In this document: positions 8,879 through 17,176 of the stretch, in pieces | Layout: every line of letters starts with the position of its first letter | Numbering within the stretch: position 1 is the stretch's first letter | NCBI GenBank assembly: GCA_910584345.1 | Contig: CAJTZX010000017.1 | Coordinates: 1-63,051, forward strand | DNA from: an uncultured Eubacterium sp. | GTDB lineage: Bacteria > Bacillota > Clostridia > Lachnospirales > Lachnospiraceae | Length of the DNA: 63,051 nt | Direction: 5' to 3' | Program-made: the position numbers and the translations under genes | The notes under the pieces: model-generated | What the model was told of the DNA's origin: nothing | The model's input: the letters and a program-made list of their open reading frames with translations, nothing else | Databases searched by the model: none

Positions 8879-8912
8879 AAATCCGCCGGATGCCGACACA
8901 TCCAACGGATTT
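8879..8912 (-). terminator. Terminator of the hemolysin-III-like gene
   Basis: Imperfect hairpin (AAATCCG...CGGATTT outer arms with CCGGATG/CATCCAA inside) immediately downstream of the stop of the gene at 8918-9568, followed on the minus strand by a run of six T. Confidence 0.75.
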
Positions 8913-8917
8913 CATAT

Positions 8918-9568
8918 TTAAGCCACATACCGATACATAAATATAAAGTGGCAGATACTTCCTGCCATCACAAACAAATGAAAGATTTCATGTGAGCCAA
9001 AATATTTATGATGCTGATTAAAGATGGGTAGTTTGAGCGCATAGATCACACCACCAATCGTATAAATGATCCCCCCTGCCAACAGCCATAAAAATGCCTG
9101 TACCGGCAATGTCTGCAAAAGCGTTCCAAATACTGCCACACATACCCATCCCATTGCAATATAAATGACAGAAGAAAACCATTTTGGACAAGTAATCCAG
9201 ACTGCTTTAATGACCATTCCAACAATCGCTATCCCCCATACAACTGACAAAAGCGTATAGCCCTGCCTGCCTCCTAATACAATCAGACAGACCGGTGTAT
9301 AAGACCCTGCAATGAGCACAAAAATCATCATATGATCGATCTTGCGAAATACTTTTAATATTTTATCTGAAACGTTTACCGAATGATACATCGTACTTGC
9401 TCCGTACAGTAATATCATACTGCACATAAAAACTCCCATCGCTGCAGCACACTGAATGCCTGATGTAACTCCTGCTTTAATTAGAAGCGGCACAGATGCA
9501 GTAATTGCTGATAACATGCCAATAAAATGTGTAATTGCACTTCCCGGTTCCCGAATCGTAATATCCAT
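8918..9568 (-). CDS. Hemolysin III / PAQR-family membrane protein
   Basis: 216 residues with seven membrane helices. Family hallmarks are the N-terminal EPGSAITHFIGML, the segment YGASTMYHS after helix 2, KIDHMMIFVLIAGSYTPV, and the C-terminal GSHEIFHLFVMAGSICHF. The histidines and Ser/Asp of these motifs form the metal site of PAQR proteins. Bacterial members are called hemolysin III (YqfA-like) but their physiological role is membrane-related and unsettled. Start ATG has an AGGAGG. It is monocistronic. Confidence 0.92.
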   Translation of the reverse strand: MDITIREPGSAITHFIGMLSAITASVPLLIKAGVTSGIQCAAAMGVFMCSMILLYGASTMYHSVNVSDKILKVFRKIDHMMIFVLIAGSYTPVCLIVLGGRQGYTLLSVVWGIAIVGMVIKAVWITCPKWFSSVIYIAMGWVCVAVFGTLLQTLPVQAFLWLLAGGIIYTIGGVIYALKLPIFNQHHKYFGSHEIFHLFVMAGSICHFIFMYRYVA

Positions 9569-9831
9569 GATGATTCCTCCTTGCCTGCCATTTGCATTTT
9601 TTAGTGTCTTTTTCTTTATTATGTAATATATGATGTTTTATTATGTAGTATTGATTACTATGTATCATATTCCCATTCTGCCTGTTTGTCAAGGTCAAAA
9701 TGAAAAATAATAAAATTATCATGCATTTTACACTTTATGCATATTTTTCCAAATATGTTACACACTATCTGTATGCTATTCCTCATTACTTTACGTAAAT
9801 ATATTTCACCTCCGATAAAAACGCCCCTTTA

Positions 9832-9923
9832 ACGTCCTTTCAGAGGATGTTTTGGCCGGCAAAACCATTCCGTCAGGCGCCAAAGTCTGACTATGGAAAG
9901 CTTAAGTGAATGACATTGGATAA
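9832..9923 (+). ncRNA. Structured 5' leader candidate upstream of the gerA-type gene
   Basis: The only notable content of the 407-bp gap before the germination gene. It contains a 7-bp hairpin (ACGTCCT 9832-9838 with AGGATGT 9844-9850), then CCAT (9865-9868) and GTCAG (9872-9876) pairing with CTGAC (9887-9891) and ATGG (9893-9896). A conserved block to 9923 is repeated at 14168-14206. Pieces such as GGCAAAACC and GCCAAAG recall GEMM (c-di-GMP-I) aptamers, but the fit is poor and I do not assign a class. It may be a dispersed repeat instead of a leader RNA. Confidence 0.35.
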
Positions 9924-9975
9924 CCGCTGAAACTGTTACAATATATCCTCTACATTATAATAGGAGTATAAAAGT

Positions 9976-11394
9976 ATGAATAAACAATTAACCTCTGATT
10001 TTGCAACTAACCAGCAAATGATAGATGAAATTTTTCATCCGCAGCTAAGTTATGATCTGATGCTGCGTTCTTTTGTCATTGCTCAAAGACCGGCCTGCTT
10101 TTATATGATTGACGGACTGCATAAAGACGATATTTTAGAAAAGATCATGGACAGCTTTTTCTCCGTCACTCCTGATACAATGCCGCCTTCGGTACAGGCA
10201 TTTTCTAATCTTATGATCCCTTATGGAGAAGTAGAACTGGTGAAAGACAGCGATTCGCTTACTACTGCACTTTTGTCTGGCGTCCCTATTCTGATTATTG
10301 ATGGTTATGAGCAGGCGCTCGCCATTGATTTTCGAACATATCCCGCCAGAAGCATAGAAGAACCTTCCAAAGAAAAAGTATTACGCGGCTCAAAAGACGG
10401 TTTTGTAGAAACGATCGTATTTAATACGGCTTTAATCCGACGCAGAATCCGCAATCCTGATCTTGTTATGGAAATCACTTCCGTCGGCAAAAGTTCCCGC
10501 ACAGACATAGTTCTTTCCTATATGCGGGGGCGGGCAGATCCGCATTTTTTAGACAATATCCGAAAACGTCTGTCTGAAATCTCTGTCGATGCCCTGACGA
10601 TGAACTGCGAAAGTCTTGCAGAATCACTATGTCCGCATCACTGGATCAACCCTTTTCCAAAATACAAATATACAGAACGGCCGGATACTGCTGCAGCTGC
10701 TATTTTAGAAGGAAATATTGTACTTTTAACAGACAATTCTCCATCCGCCATAATACTGCCTGCCACTTTATTTGAGTTGACTGAAGAAGCCAATGACTAT
10801 TATTTGCCGCCTGTTACTGGTACTTACCTGCGTCTGTCCAGGCTGCTTGTGAATATTACTGCACTTGTACTCACTCCTACCTGGCTGCTGTTTTTACACT
10901 ATCCGCAATGGCTGCCGCAGGCGTTGTCTTTTATCCTCGTAAAAGATGAGATTCACGTACCCATCCTGCTTCAGCTGCTTTTGCTGGAATTTGCCATTGA
11001 CGGTATGAAGCTGGCAGCTATGAATACGCCGGAAATGCTAAGCACTCCCTTAAGCGTTATCGCCGGTATTGTACTTGGCGACTTTGCTTCTCAATCCGGC
11101 TGGTTTAATCCTGAGACAATGTTGTATATGGCATTTGTAGCTATCGCAAATTATGCACAGGCCAGTTATGAGCTTGGGTATGCATTAAAGTTTATGCGTA
11201 TTATTCTGCTCATAAGTACAGGCATATTTGGTGTTTATGGGTATATAGGCGGTATTCTGCTCTGCATTTTCGCTATCGCCGGAAACAAGACACTGTCCGG
11301 CATCGGTTATCTGTATCCGTTAATTCCGTTCAATGGAAAAGAACTCTTAAGACGTTTATTCCGGGTAAGTCTGGAAGATGCGCAGAAACAATAA
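9976..11394 (+). CDS. Spore germination protein, GerA family (SpoVAF-like)
   Basis: 472 residues. The N-terminal soluble part opens with the family motif MLRSFVIAQRPACFYMIDGLHKDD; the C-terminal half holds four to five membrane helices with PFLR-type segments (DEIHVPILLQLLLLEFAIDG, LSVIAGIVLGD). This is the GerA/GerKA/SpoVAF A-subunit fold in the inner spore membrane. No GerB or GerC genes follow, which fits SpoVAF, a stand-alone A-subunit paralog, better than a nutrient receptor operon. Start ATG follows AGGAG. A structured or repeated element lies upstream. Expression would be expected in the forespore, but I could not identify a sigma-G promoter with confidence. Confidence 0.85.
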   Translation: MNKQLTSDFATNQQMIDEIFHPQLSYDLMLRSFVIAQRPACFYMIDGLHKDDILEKIMDSFFSVTPDTMPPSVQAFSNLMIPYGEVELVKDSDSLTTALLSGVPILIIDGYEQALAIDFRTYPARSIEEPSKEKVLRGSKDGFVETIVFNTALIRRRIRNPDLVMEITSVGKSSRTDIVLSYMRGRADPHFLDNIRKRLSEISVDALTMNCESLAESLCPHHWINPFPKYKYTERPDTAAAAILEGNIVLLTDNSPSAIILPATLFELTEEANDYYLPPVTGTYLRLSRLLVNITALVLTPTWLLFLHYPQWLPQALSFILVKDEIHVPILLQLLLLEFAIDGMKLAAMNTPEMLSTPLSVIAGIVLGDFASQSGWFNPETMLYMAFVAIANYAQASYELGYALKFMRIILLISTGIFGVYGYIGGILLCIFAIAGNKTLSGIGYLYPLIPFNGKELLRRLFRVSLEDAQKQ

Positions 11395-11525
11395 GACATT
11401 TTGAATCCCAGAATAAATAACTGCAGTCAATATACAAAATTATCTTGACAATCAGGCATACTATCCCTTTTAATATAAAAACAGAGGGAAATTTTTCGTA
11501 TCGAATCTAAGGGAAGGAGAAACAT

Positions 11526-11933
11526 ATGAAAAAAGTCGTAAAAGTACTGCAGCAGATTTGCAGAATACTGGAACTGGTTGTCGCTGTATTTGTATTGCTC
11601 GGGATTATAATGGCCATTATCAGCCTGTTAAAAGATGATATCAAACTATTTGAAGAACTGCTGAACGATATGACCGTGTTTCGGCACTATCTGGAAAAGA
11701 TTTTTGTACTTGTCATTGGCATCGAATTTTTGGAAATGCTCTGCCATCCAAATTCAGACAATGTGATTCAGGTATTGATCTTTCTGGTAGCGCGCCATAT
11801 GATTGTGGGCGAGACTACGCCGTATGAAGATTTTGTATCAGTATTAAGTATCGCCGTATTGTTTGTTTTACGCAAATACATGCACAGCGGCGGCAAACAG
11901 TCAAAGAATCAAACGGATACAGGTTCAAAATAA
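11526..11933 (+). CDS. PsiE-like small membrane protein
   Basis: 135 residues with four hydrophobic helices, a short acidic loop after helix 1 and a charged, Lys/Gln-rich tail. The segment LIFLVARHMIVGETTPYEDFVSVLSIAVLFVLRKY resembles PsiE-type phosphate-starvation-inducible membrane proteins; I give this as a family resemblance only. Start follows GGAAGGAG. It lies 131 bp after the germination gene on the same strand, and its function is unknown. Confidence 0.7.
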   Translation: MKKVVKVLQQICRILELVVAVFVLLGIIMAIISLLKDDIKLFEELLNDMTVFRHYLEKIFVLVIGIEFLEMLCHPNSDNVIQVLIFLVARHMIVGETTPYEDFVSVLSIAVLFVLRKYMHSGGKQSKNQTDTGSK

Positions 11934-11938
11934 CAGAT

Positions 11939-11994
11939 CAGACAGGTCTTCACAGTATATTCCCAATAGGATAATTTCTGTGCAGACCTGTCTG
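11939..11994. terminator. Bidirectional terminator between the PsiE-like gene and panD
   Basis: Long inverted repeat: CAGACAGGTCT with following CACAG pairs with CTGTG and AGACCTGTCTG. It sits between convergent genes. The motif GCAGACCTG is also part of the palindromic repeat cluster near 14431-14440, so a repeat-derived element may serve as terminator. Confidence 0.7.
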
Positions 11995-12014
11995 AATCAC
12001 TGCTTCGGATATTT

Positions 12015-12413
12015 CTAATTCACATAATTTTCTGTCAGCTCTCCATACTTTTCATAGTTTGTAATTCTTGCTATATGATTATCCTCATCTACAAAAACTA
12101 CTTTCGGCTTATGCTGCTTTGCTTCTTCAGGCGTCATCTGCGCATAGCTCATCAGTATAATATGGTCGCCCACCGCAACCTGTCTGGCTGCTGCGCCATT
12201 TAAACAAATCATACCAGACCCGGCTTCTCCCGCAATCGTATACGTCTCAAACCGGCTGCCATTTTCGATATCTACGATCTGTACCATTTCATATTCTAAA
12301 ATACCGGCAGCTTCTAACAAATCTGTATCCACCGTAATACTTCCAACATACTGTAACTCTGCCTGCTTTACAACTGCACGGTGGATCTTCCCTTTTAACA
12401 TCGTAAGATTCAT
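12015..12413 (-). CDS. panD: Aspartate 1-decarboxylase
   Basis: Makes beta-alanine from L-aspartate for pantothenate synthesis. The 132-residue proenzyme has the expected N-terminus (MNLTMLKGKIHRA) and the self-cleavage site Gly-Ser in YVGSITVD, where Ser25 becomes the catalytic pyruvoyl group. Later conserved segments are NGSRFETY, NGAAAR and the VGDHIILMSYAQM strand. I chose the ATG at 12413 because AAGGAGG lies just upstream, inside the end of panC; a longer frame from 12449 is an artefact. It is last in the panB-panC-panD operon. Confidence 0.97.
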   Translation of the reverse strand: MNLTMLKGKIHRAVVKQAELQYVGSITVDTDLLEAAGILEYEMVQIVDIENGSRFETYTIAGEAGSGMICLNGAAARQVAVGDHIILMSYAQMTPEEAKQHKPKVVFVDEDNHIARITNYEKYGELTENYVN

Positions 12414-12423
12414 AAAAGCCTCC

Positions 12424-13269
12424 TTACTTTTCAACAATAAAATTATCAATCAGCCTTGTTTTCCCTATATAGACGGCAATTGCAACCAGTACAGACCCTT
12501 GTATTATTTCTATCGGCGTAATTGTGTCAAAATCAACGACATCTACATAATCAATCTTTGCCATTGGTTCTTTTTCAATTTCCTGCGTGATTGCCTTTCG
12601 AACAGCCTGCGCATCCGTCTCACCAGCTTCTACCAATGCTTTTCCTGCATTCAGACTGCGGCTTAATACAAGCGCTGCCTGCCGCTCTTTTTCATTCAGA
12701 TACGTATTTCTTGAGCTTTTTGCAAGTCCATCTTCTTCACGGATAATCGGACACCCGATAATTTGTGTGCCTACATTCAAGTCACGTACCATACGCTTTA
12801 CAACTGCTAGCTGCTGTGCATCTTTTTGCCCAAAATAAGCGCGATCGGGTGTTACGATATGGAACAGTTTTAGCACAACGGTCTGTACCCCGCGAAAATG
12901 AATCGGGCGGCTTTTTCCACACAGTTCTGTTGTCAAACCATTCATATCCACATAAGAGCAAAATCCCGGTTGATACATCTCCTCCGGCTGTGGATGAAAA
13001 ATCAGATCGACCCCTGCTTCTTCACACAATTTTGCATCTTTTTCCAAATCTCTCGGATAACTTGCAAGATCTTCCTTAGGGCCAAACTGCATCGGATTTA
13101 CAAAAATACTAACTACCACACGATCATTTTCTTTTCTTGCTGCATCAATTAAACTTTTATGCCCTTCATGCAGATAACCCATTGTTGGAACGAGTCCGAC
13201 AGACAACCCGGATTTTTTCCAATCGCTAACTTGTTGTCTGACCGTTTCAATCAGATTAAATATTAACAT
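12424..13269 (-). CDS. panC: Pantothenate synthetase (pantoate-beta-alanine ligase)
   Basis: ATP-dependent condensation of pantoate with beta-alanine. The 281-residue length is normal. The nucleotidylyltransferase HIGH-like motif is in VPTMGYLHEGHKSLI (residues about 27-41), the FVNPMQF segment binds pantoate, and GQKDAQQ and KSSRN(T) carry the KMSKS-like ATP contacts. It sits between panB (11-nt gap) and panD and its stop overlaps the panD ribosome binding site, so it is translationally linked to panD. Confidence 0.98.
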   Translation of the reverse strand: MLIFNLIETVRQQVSDWKKSGLSVGLVPTMGYLHEGHKSLIDAARKENDRVVVSIFVNPMQFGPKEDLASYPRDLEKDAKLCEEAGVDLIFHPQPEEMYQPGFCSYVDMNGLTTELCGKSRPIHFRGVQTVVLKLFHIVTPDRAYFGQKDAQQLAVVKRMVRDLNVGTQIIGCPIIREEDGLAKSSRNTYLNEKERQAALVLSRSLNAGKALVEAGETDAQAVRKAITQEIEKEPMAKIDYVDVVDFDTITPIEIIQGSVLVAIAVYIGKTRLIDNFIVEK

Positions 13270-13280
13270 CTTATCTCCTT

Positions 13281-14108
13281 TTAATACAATTTATCAATAA
13301 TCGTCTCATCCATTTTAAATGTATGCTCCGGCGCCGGAAATACGCCATCTGTAATTTCCTGCTTATAAGCGGCAAATGCCTCCCGCATCTGACTGCCAAT
13401 CTGTGCATACTGTTTCGCAAATTTCGGCGCCATATCCGAATACATTGCAAGCATGTCCTGATAAACAAGAACCTGTCCATCGCATCCGGCCCCTGCGCCG
13501 ATTCCAATCGTAGGAATGCTGATACTTTTTGTAATTTTCTCTGCCAGTACATGCGGAACGCATTCCAGAACAACCGCAAACGCACCTGCCTGTTCAATCG
13601 CACGTGCTTCATCTAAAATACGCTGTGCCGCCTCTTCCCCTTTTCCCTGCACTTTAAACCCGCCTAGTGCATTTACTGACTGAGGAGTCAGCCCAATATG
13701 TCCGCAAACCGGAATGGATGCTCTTACAATTGCCTGAATATGTTCACAGACTTCTAAACCGCCTTCCAGCTTTACAGCCTGTGCACGCCCTTCCTTCATT
13801 AAACGGCCCGCATTTACGACCGCATCATAGACAGAAGTCTGATAAGACATAAACGGCATATCAGCAATTAACAGAGCATTTTGGGTACCTCTTGCAACTG
13901 CCGCCGTATGATGAATCATATCTTCCATCGTTACAGATAGCGTATCTTCATACCCAAGCATGACCATTCCCAAAGAATCCCCAACAAGAATCGCGTCGAT
14001 CCCTGCTTCGTCCACAAGCTTGGCCGTTGTGTAATCATACGCGGTCAGCATCGCTAATTTCCTGCCTTTTGCCTTTGCCTCTTTGAATGTAACAGATGTG
14101 TTTTTCAT
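13281..14108 (-). CDS. panB: 3-methyl-2-oxobutanoate hydroxymethyltransferase
   Basis: First committed step of pantothenate synthesis, transferring the hydroxymethyl group from 5,10-methylene-tetrahydrofolate to ketoisovalerate. The 275-residue TIM barrel shows the family motifs MLTAYDYTTAK, GDSLGMVMLGY (Mg2+ site), ADMPF, VKLEGG, GHIGLTPQ and the catalytic Glu in LECVP. The frame extends to 14252, but the family N-terminus and a weak AGAAGGG place the start at 14108. It is followed by panC and panD, so the operon supplies coenzyme A precursors. Confidence 0.97.
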   Translation of the reverse strand: MKNTSVTFKEAKAKGRKLAMLTAYDYTTAKLVDEAGIDAILVGDSLGMVMLGYEDTLSVTMEDMIHHTAAVARGTQNALLIADMPFMSYQTSVYDAVVNAGRLMKEGRAQAVKLEGGLEVCEHIQAIVRASIPVCGHIGLTPQSVNALGGFKVQGKGEEAAQRILDEARAIEQAGAFAVVLECVPHVLAEKITKSISIPTIGIGAGAGCDGQVLVYQDMLAMYSDMAPKFAKQYAQIGSQMREAFAAYKQEITDGVFPAPEHTFKMDETIIDKLY

Positions 14109-14167
14109 AATCCAATTTTCCCTTCTTAAAATTAATGGAAACGCAGTAACAGACCAACCTATCTGAT

Positions 14168-14206
14168 CTGCTACGGAAAGTATCACTGAACGGTAACATT
14201 GGATAA
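14168..14206 (+). repeat. Second copy of a 37-39 bp block also at 9887-9923
   Basis: About 30 of 39 positions match the block upstream of the germination gene. Shared cores are GGAAAG, TGAA and the 11-mer ACATTGGATAA. Here it lies in the panB upstream region, in the opposite orientation to panB. Related words CTGTTAC and TGAAACTG occur beside both copies (9928-9939 and 14338-14348), so both belong to a larger dispersed element. Confidence 0.6.
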
Positions 14207-14280
14207 AAATAATAATGAATGTTACGATAAGAACTATTATTTCATAGAACAATCTGGTTTAGATATACTGTCATTTCTGC

Positions 14281-14486
14281 ATCCGCGTCGCGCTAAAAGT
14301 CAAACCTTTTACAAAGGCAACCGTTCAGATACCCCATGAAACTGTTACGTATCCAGCCATTAGAAATCGCTTCGCGATGGGCCGGATACCTGGCAACCAC
14401 TACATTTTCATACGGTCAGCGCAGTAAATGCGCAGACCTGCCTGAACTGTTACTTACAAAGTGTCTGCTTGGGAACCGTATGTAAA
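14281..14486. repeat. Cluster of intergenic palindromes
   Basis: Most of the 14109-14915 gene-free stretch. It holds nested palindromes: GTATCCAGCC (14349-14358) with GGCCGGATAC (14380-14389) enclosing ATCGC-TTC-GCGAT; GCGCA-GTAAA-TGCGC (14419-14433); and CATACGGT (about 14410) with ACCGTATG (about 14476). TGAACTGTTAC recurs. The structure is like REP/BIME-type intergenic repeats. No credible gene was found between 14109 and 14915; short frames there have no ribosome binding site. Confidence 0.6.
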
Positions 14487-14915
14487 TAAACCTTGACAGT
14501 TCCTTATAAAACGCCTTAAGACACAGCAGTCTAAAAAATATTCTGCCAATATAAATAACAATATAAAATTCATTTTGATACAGTTTCTTTTGAATACCGT
14601 TCGTCTGACAATATATCACAAACAGGTCGAAATTTCAATATACTGTACCGATGTGTTCAAAAAAAGACATTTTATAAATAAAAAATAGTAGAATAATCTG
14701 CTCACCGCACCGCAAAAAATGAATGCCAGAAACGCCGCACGTCCACATAACGCACTGTGACTGCTTCAAAGTTCATAGACAGCCCAAGCGATACGCCGAT
14801 ACCCGCAAGCGTATGTCCCAAGACTTCGCCCAATATCTGGAACAACTTCAAAAATTGCGGTTCCTGCAACGGCTGTCTCTTAATCCTATATTCTGTTTTC
14901 GGAAATAGCGCATGG

Positions 14916-15308
14916 TTAGGTTTCCATAAGCAACGAAGTGATTTGACCATATCCTTGCTGCTCTGCCAGTTTTTTAATTCCATCCAACGCTTCCTCTTTG
15001 GAGTAGTTGTGTGCTACCAAAAAATCATTATCCTTTTCGCTTACATATTGATAGAATAATATTGCGGCAAGAACCTCCTCTTTTTTGGTATAGTCAATGC
15101 TTTCCAACAATACATTTTCCGCTTCGTTTATGAGACCGGCGTCAACCATTTTTTCAAATTCCTCTAACGCTTTACCAGAAACCTCGTATTTATTTTCTTC
15201 CGGCAGTTCGACAGACTTATATTACTTTCCCAGCATTAGAGAAAAAAGCACCCTTACCATCTCCTTGATAATACGCATAATGTAGTCTTTTTCATCATTA
15301 AAATCCAT
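14916..15308 (-). pseudogene. DUF6483-like gene with an in-frame stop
   Basis: From ATG at 15308 the frame reads MDFNDEKDYIMRIIKEMVRV, then LFSLMLGK, an in-frame TAA (15222-15224, codon 29), then YKSVELPEENKYEVSGKALEEF and on to the stop at 14916, 130 codons in all. Start region, spacing and TPR-like helices match the DUF6483 family of Lachnospiraceae, usually about 120-130 residues. A single nonsense codon splits an otherwise clean frame. The downstream part has an internal ATG (15149), but no ribosome binding site there is convincing. The gene lies just downstream of another broken gene. Confidence 0.7.
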
Positions 15309-15319
15309 AGTTTGCCCTC

Positions 15320-15882
15320 CTACGAAGCCTTTAATTTGTCAGATTTCCTCTGCGAAAGAAACGCAAGTCCTCTAAGCAAAAAGTATGATATTGCTGAAAG
15401 CACAACAAAAAAGCAAACTGCTATTCCGAGAGCTTGTGGAATGGCCGCATTTTTCTTTAATATCAAGAAAAATATGATACTGAATATTCCTACACATATT
15501 AAGCTGATAATCAAATCTTTCTTTGAAGAACTTTTCGTCATTGCTCCATTCCATGCTCCATTTTTTACAACGCCAAAAATATAAATCAGCCCTCCGGCAA
15601 TCAAAATTACCGTTTCCCCGATAACGAGGGAAAGATTTCCTGTCATAAACATTTGCACTATAATCGTTATGGCACATACCAGAAACATAATGCCAAACGA
15701 AAAATTTCCAGCTTTAGCGGCTCGCTTTCTCCATTTAGAATTTCTTTGATTTCGACATCGTAGTATTCAGAAATCTCTACCAGAATACTAAGGTCAGGCA
15801 GATTTGTCCCTGTTTCCCATCTGGAAACGGTTCTTCCTGAAACCCCTAAAATCTCTGCTAACCGCTCCTGTGTGATTCCTTA
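15320..15882 (-). pseudogene. XRE regulator with membrane tail, frameshifted and 5'-truncated
   Basis: The sequence starts in mid-domain at GITQERLAEILGVSGRT (from about 15882), continues VSRWETGTNLPDLSILVEISEYYDVEIKEILNGESE, and then runs into a stop at 15667. The membrane domain continues one frame over (AGNFSFGIMFLVCAITI...) to 15320 with four helices. One missing base near GCGAGCC (about 15722-15728) rejoins helix-turn-helix and membrane parts into one protein of the XRE-plus-membrane type common in Clostridia. The first helices of the HTH are lost at the junction with the TnpB fragment. Confidence 0.75.
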
Positions 15883-15885
15883 TAT

Positions 15886-16127
15886 GCAAGCTGTCTTTGT
15901 AGTTTAGCCAACTTTCTTTCATTCTTCTTTGTTATTTTTGGATTTTCGTATTTTTCTCCATTTGATGTAATGCATAAATCTTTGATTCCCAAATCCAAAC
16001 CTATATTTCTATTCCTGCATGGCGCTTCCACATCTTCCGTTTCCACCAACACTGACACAAAATACTTTCCACTTGGAACTTGTGATACGCTCGCAGATTT
16101 TATTTTGCCGATGAACTCACGATGCAC
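15886..16127 (-). mobile_element. IS605-family TnpB (OrfB) fragment
   Basis: About 80 codons of the middle of a TnpB-type RNA-guided nuclease: KIKSASVSQVPSGKYFVSVLVETE, the RuvC-I catalytic Asp region NIGLDLGIKDLCITSNGEK, and KLAKLQRQLA. It is preceded by a stop (TAA before GTG at 16125-16127) and then breaks into XRE sequence, so both ends of the roughly 370-residue protein are gone. The insertion plus a later deletion explains the loss of the XRE gene's 5' end. It is not functional. Confidence 0.75.
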
Positions 16128-16612
16128 TTATATTATATGACACTGTAATAAATACTTGTACCCAAATGACATGATATGCCTGTTTTTTGATTTCCATATT
16201 CCCATGACGCAAGTATAACACAAACCGCCACTTTTGGCTGTATCTTTTTGTATTCCAATTCTATTATAAATTTTATCCGGCTATAGCCTGTTTGAAAAAA
16301 GATCCCTCTACTTATATCCTGTGGGAGAGACAAAAAATAAACCATCTTATAAAAATTTAAGAATTTTTTATTTCCAGTTCAAAATTATATTCCTGCAAAT
16401 TCAAATGCAAGCTGTATAGAAACCTGGAAAATTTTCATAGTAAAAAGCTGTCTCTCTTTACGCAATAATTATCAGAGCGAAACTTGCCCCCTGTTACCGT
16501 AGCTGATACAATAAAACATAACCTTCAAAAACTTTTTTGAAATAACTTGTAAGTTTTTATGTTATTTCCTGTCTTATAGTTTAAAGGAACCTTCAAACCA
16601 CAGAGAGGAGGC
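16128..16612. other. Gene-free stretch upstream of the ECF sigma gene
   Basis: AT-rich and without a supported gene. A 70-codon minus-strand frame (16133-16345) has no ribosome binding site or recognisable content. The last 100 bp must hold the promoter of the sigma-factor gene; short palindromes (around 16535-16560, CTTCAAAAAC and GTTTTTATG) may matter for autoregulation but are not specific. Confidence 0.4.
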
Positions 16613-17176
16613 ATGACGTTGGAAGATAGTCAGATCATAGAACTGTACTGGCAAAAAAATACAGACGCCATATCCGAAACTGCCAACAAGTACGGCGCTT
16701 ACTGCTTCGCAATAGCTCAAAATATCCTGCACAACACCGAGGATTCTGAGGAATGCGTCAATGACACCTGGCTCCATGCCTGGAACGCGATACCGCCACA
16801 AAGGCCCAGAGCATTCCGGATGTTCCTTGCAAAAATCACCCGCAATCTTTCCTTTAACCGCTTTCATGCAAAAAATGCAAAAAAACGGGGCGGGGGTGAG
16901 ATTACCCTTGTTTTGGAAGAACTGGCTGAATGTCTGGATGGCGGGGTAAATGTAGAGGCGGAATATGAAAGAAAAGAACTTGAACAATGTATCAGCCGGT
17001 TTGTACGGGCGCTTCCAATGCGGGAAAGAAATGTGTTTGTGCGTCGGTATTTCTTTACGGAACCGATCGCTGCGGTCGCAGAGCGCTATGGCCTGACGGA
17101 AAACCACATTATGGTCATACTCAACCGGACTCGAAAAAAACTCCGGCTTGAACTCATGAAGGAGGGGTACCTATGA
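16613..17176 (+). CDS. ECF-type RNA polymerase sigma factor
   Basis: 187 residues. Sigma-2 region (about 10-85) with YGAYCFAIAQNILHN, the DSEECVNDTWLHAWN promoter-melting helix, and KITRNLSFN; sigma-4 region (about 130-182) with LPMRERNVFVRRYF and the helix-turn-helix VAERYGLTENHIMVILNRTRKKL. This is the sigma-70 ECF architecture (no sigma-3). Start ATG follows GAGAGGAGG. The stop overlaps the start of the next gene by 4 nt (ATGA), the usual sigma/anti-sigma pairing, so activity is probably held by the product of 17173-18273. Confidence 0.9.
   Translation: MTLEDSQIIELYWQKNTDAISETANKYGAYCFAIAQNILHNTEDSEECVNDTWLHAWNAIPPQRPRAFRMFLAKITRNLSFNRFHAKNAKKRGGGEITLVLEELAECLDGGVNVEAEYERKELEQCISRFVRALPMRERNVFVRRYFFTEPIAAVAERYGLTENHIMVILNRTRKKLRLELMKEGYL

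Noticed and set aside
9832..9923. Firm call of a c-di-GMP riboswitch
   Set aside because: Only isolated words match and the expected helices cannot be completed; also partly repeated near 14.2 kb.
14416..14619. 67-codon minus-strand frame in the palindrome cluster
   Set aside because: It lies across repeats and has no ribosome binding site.
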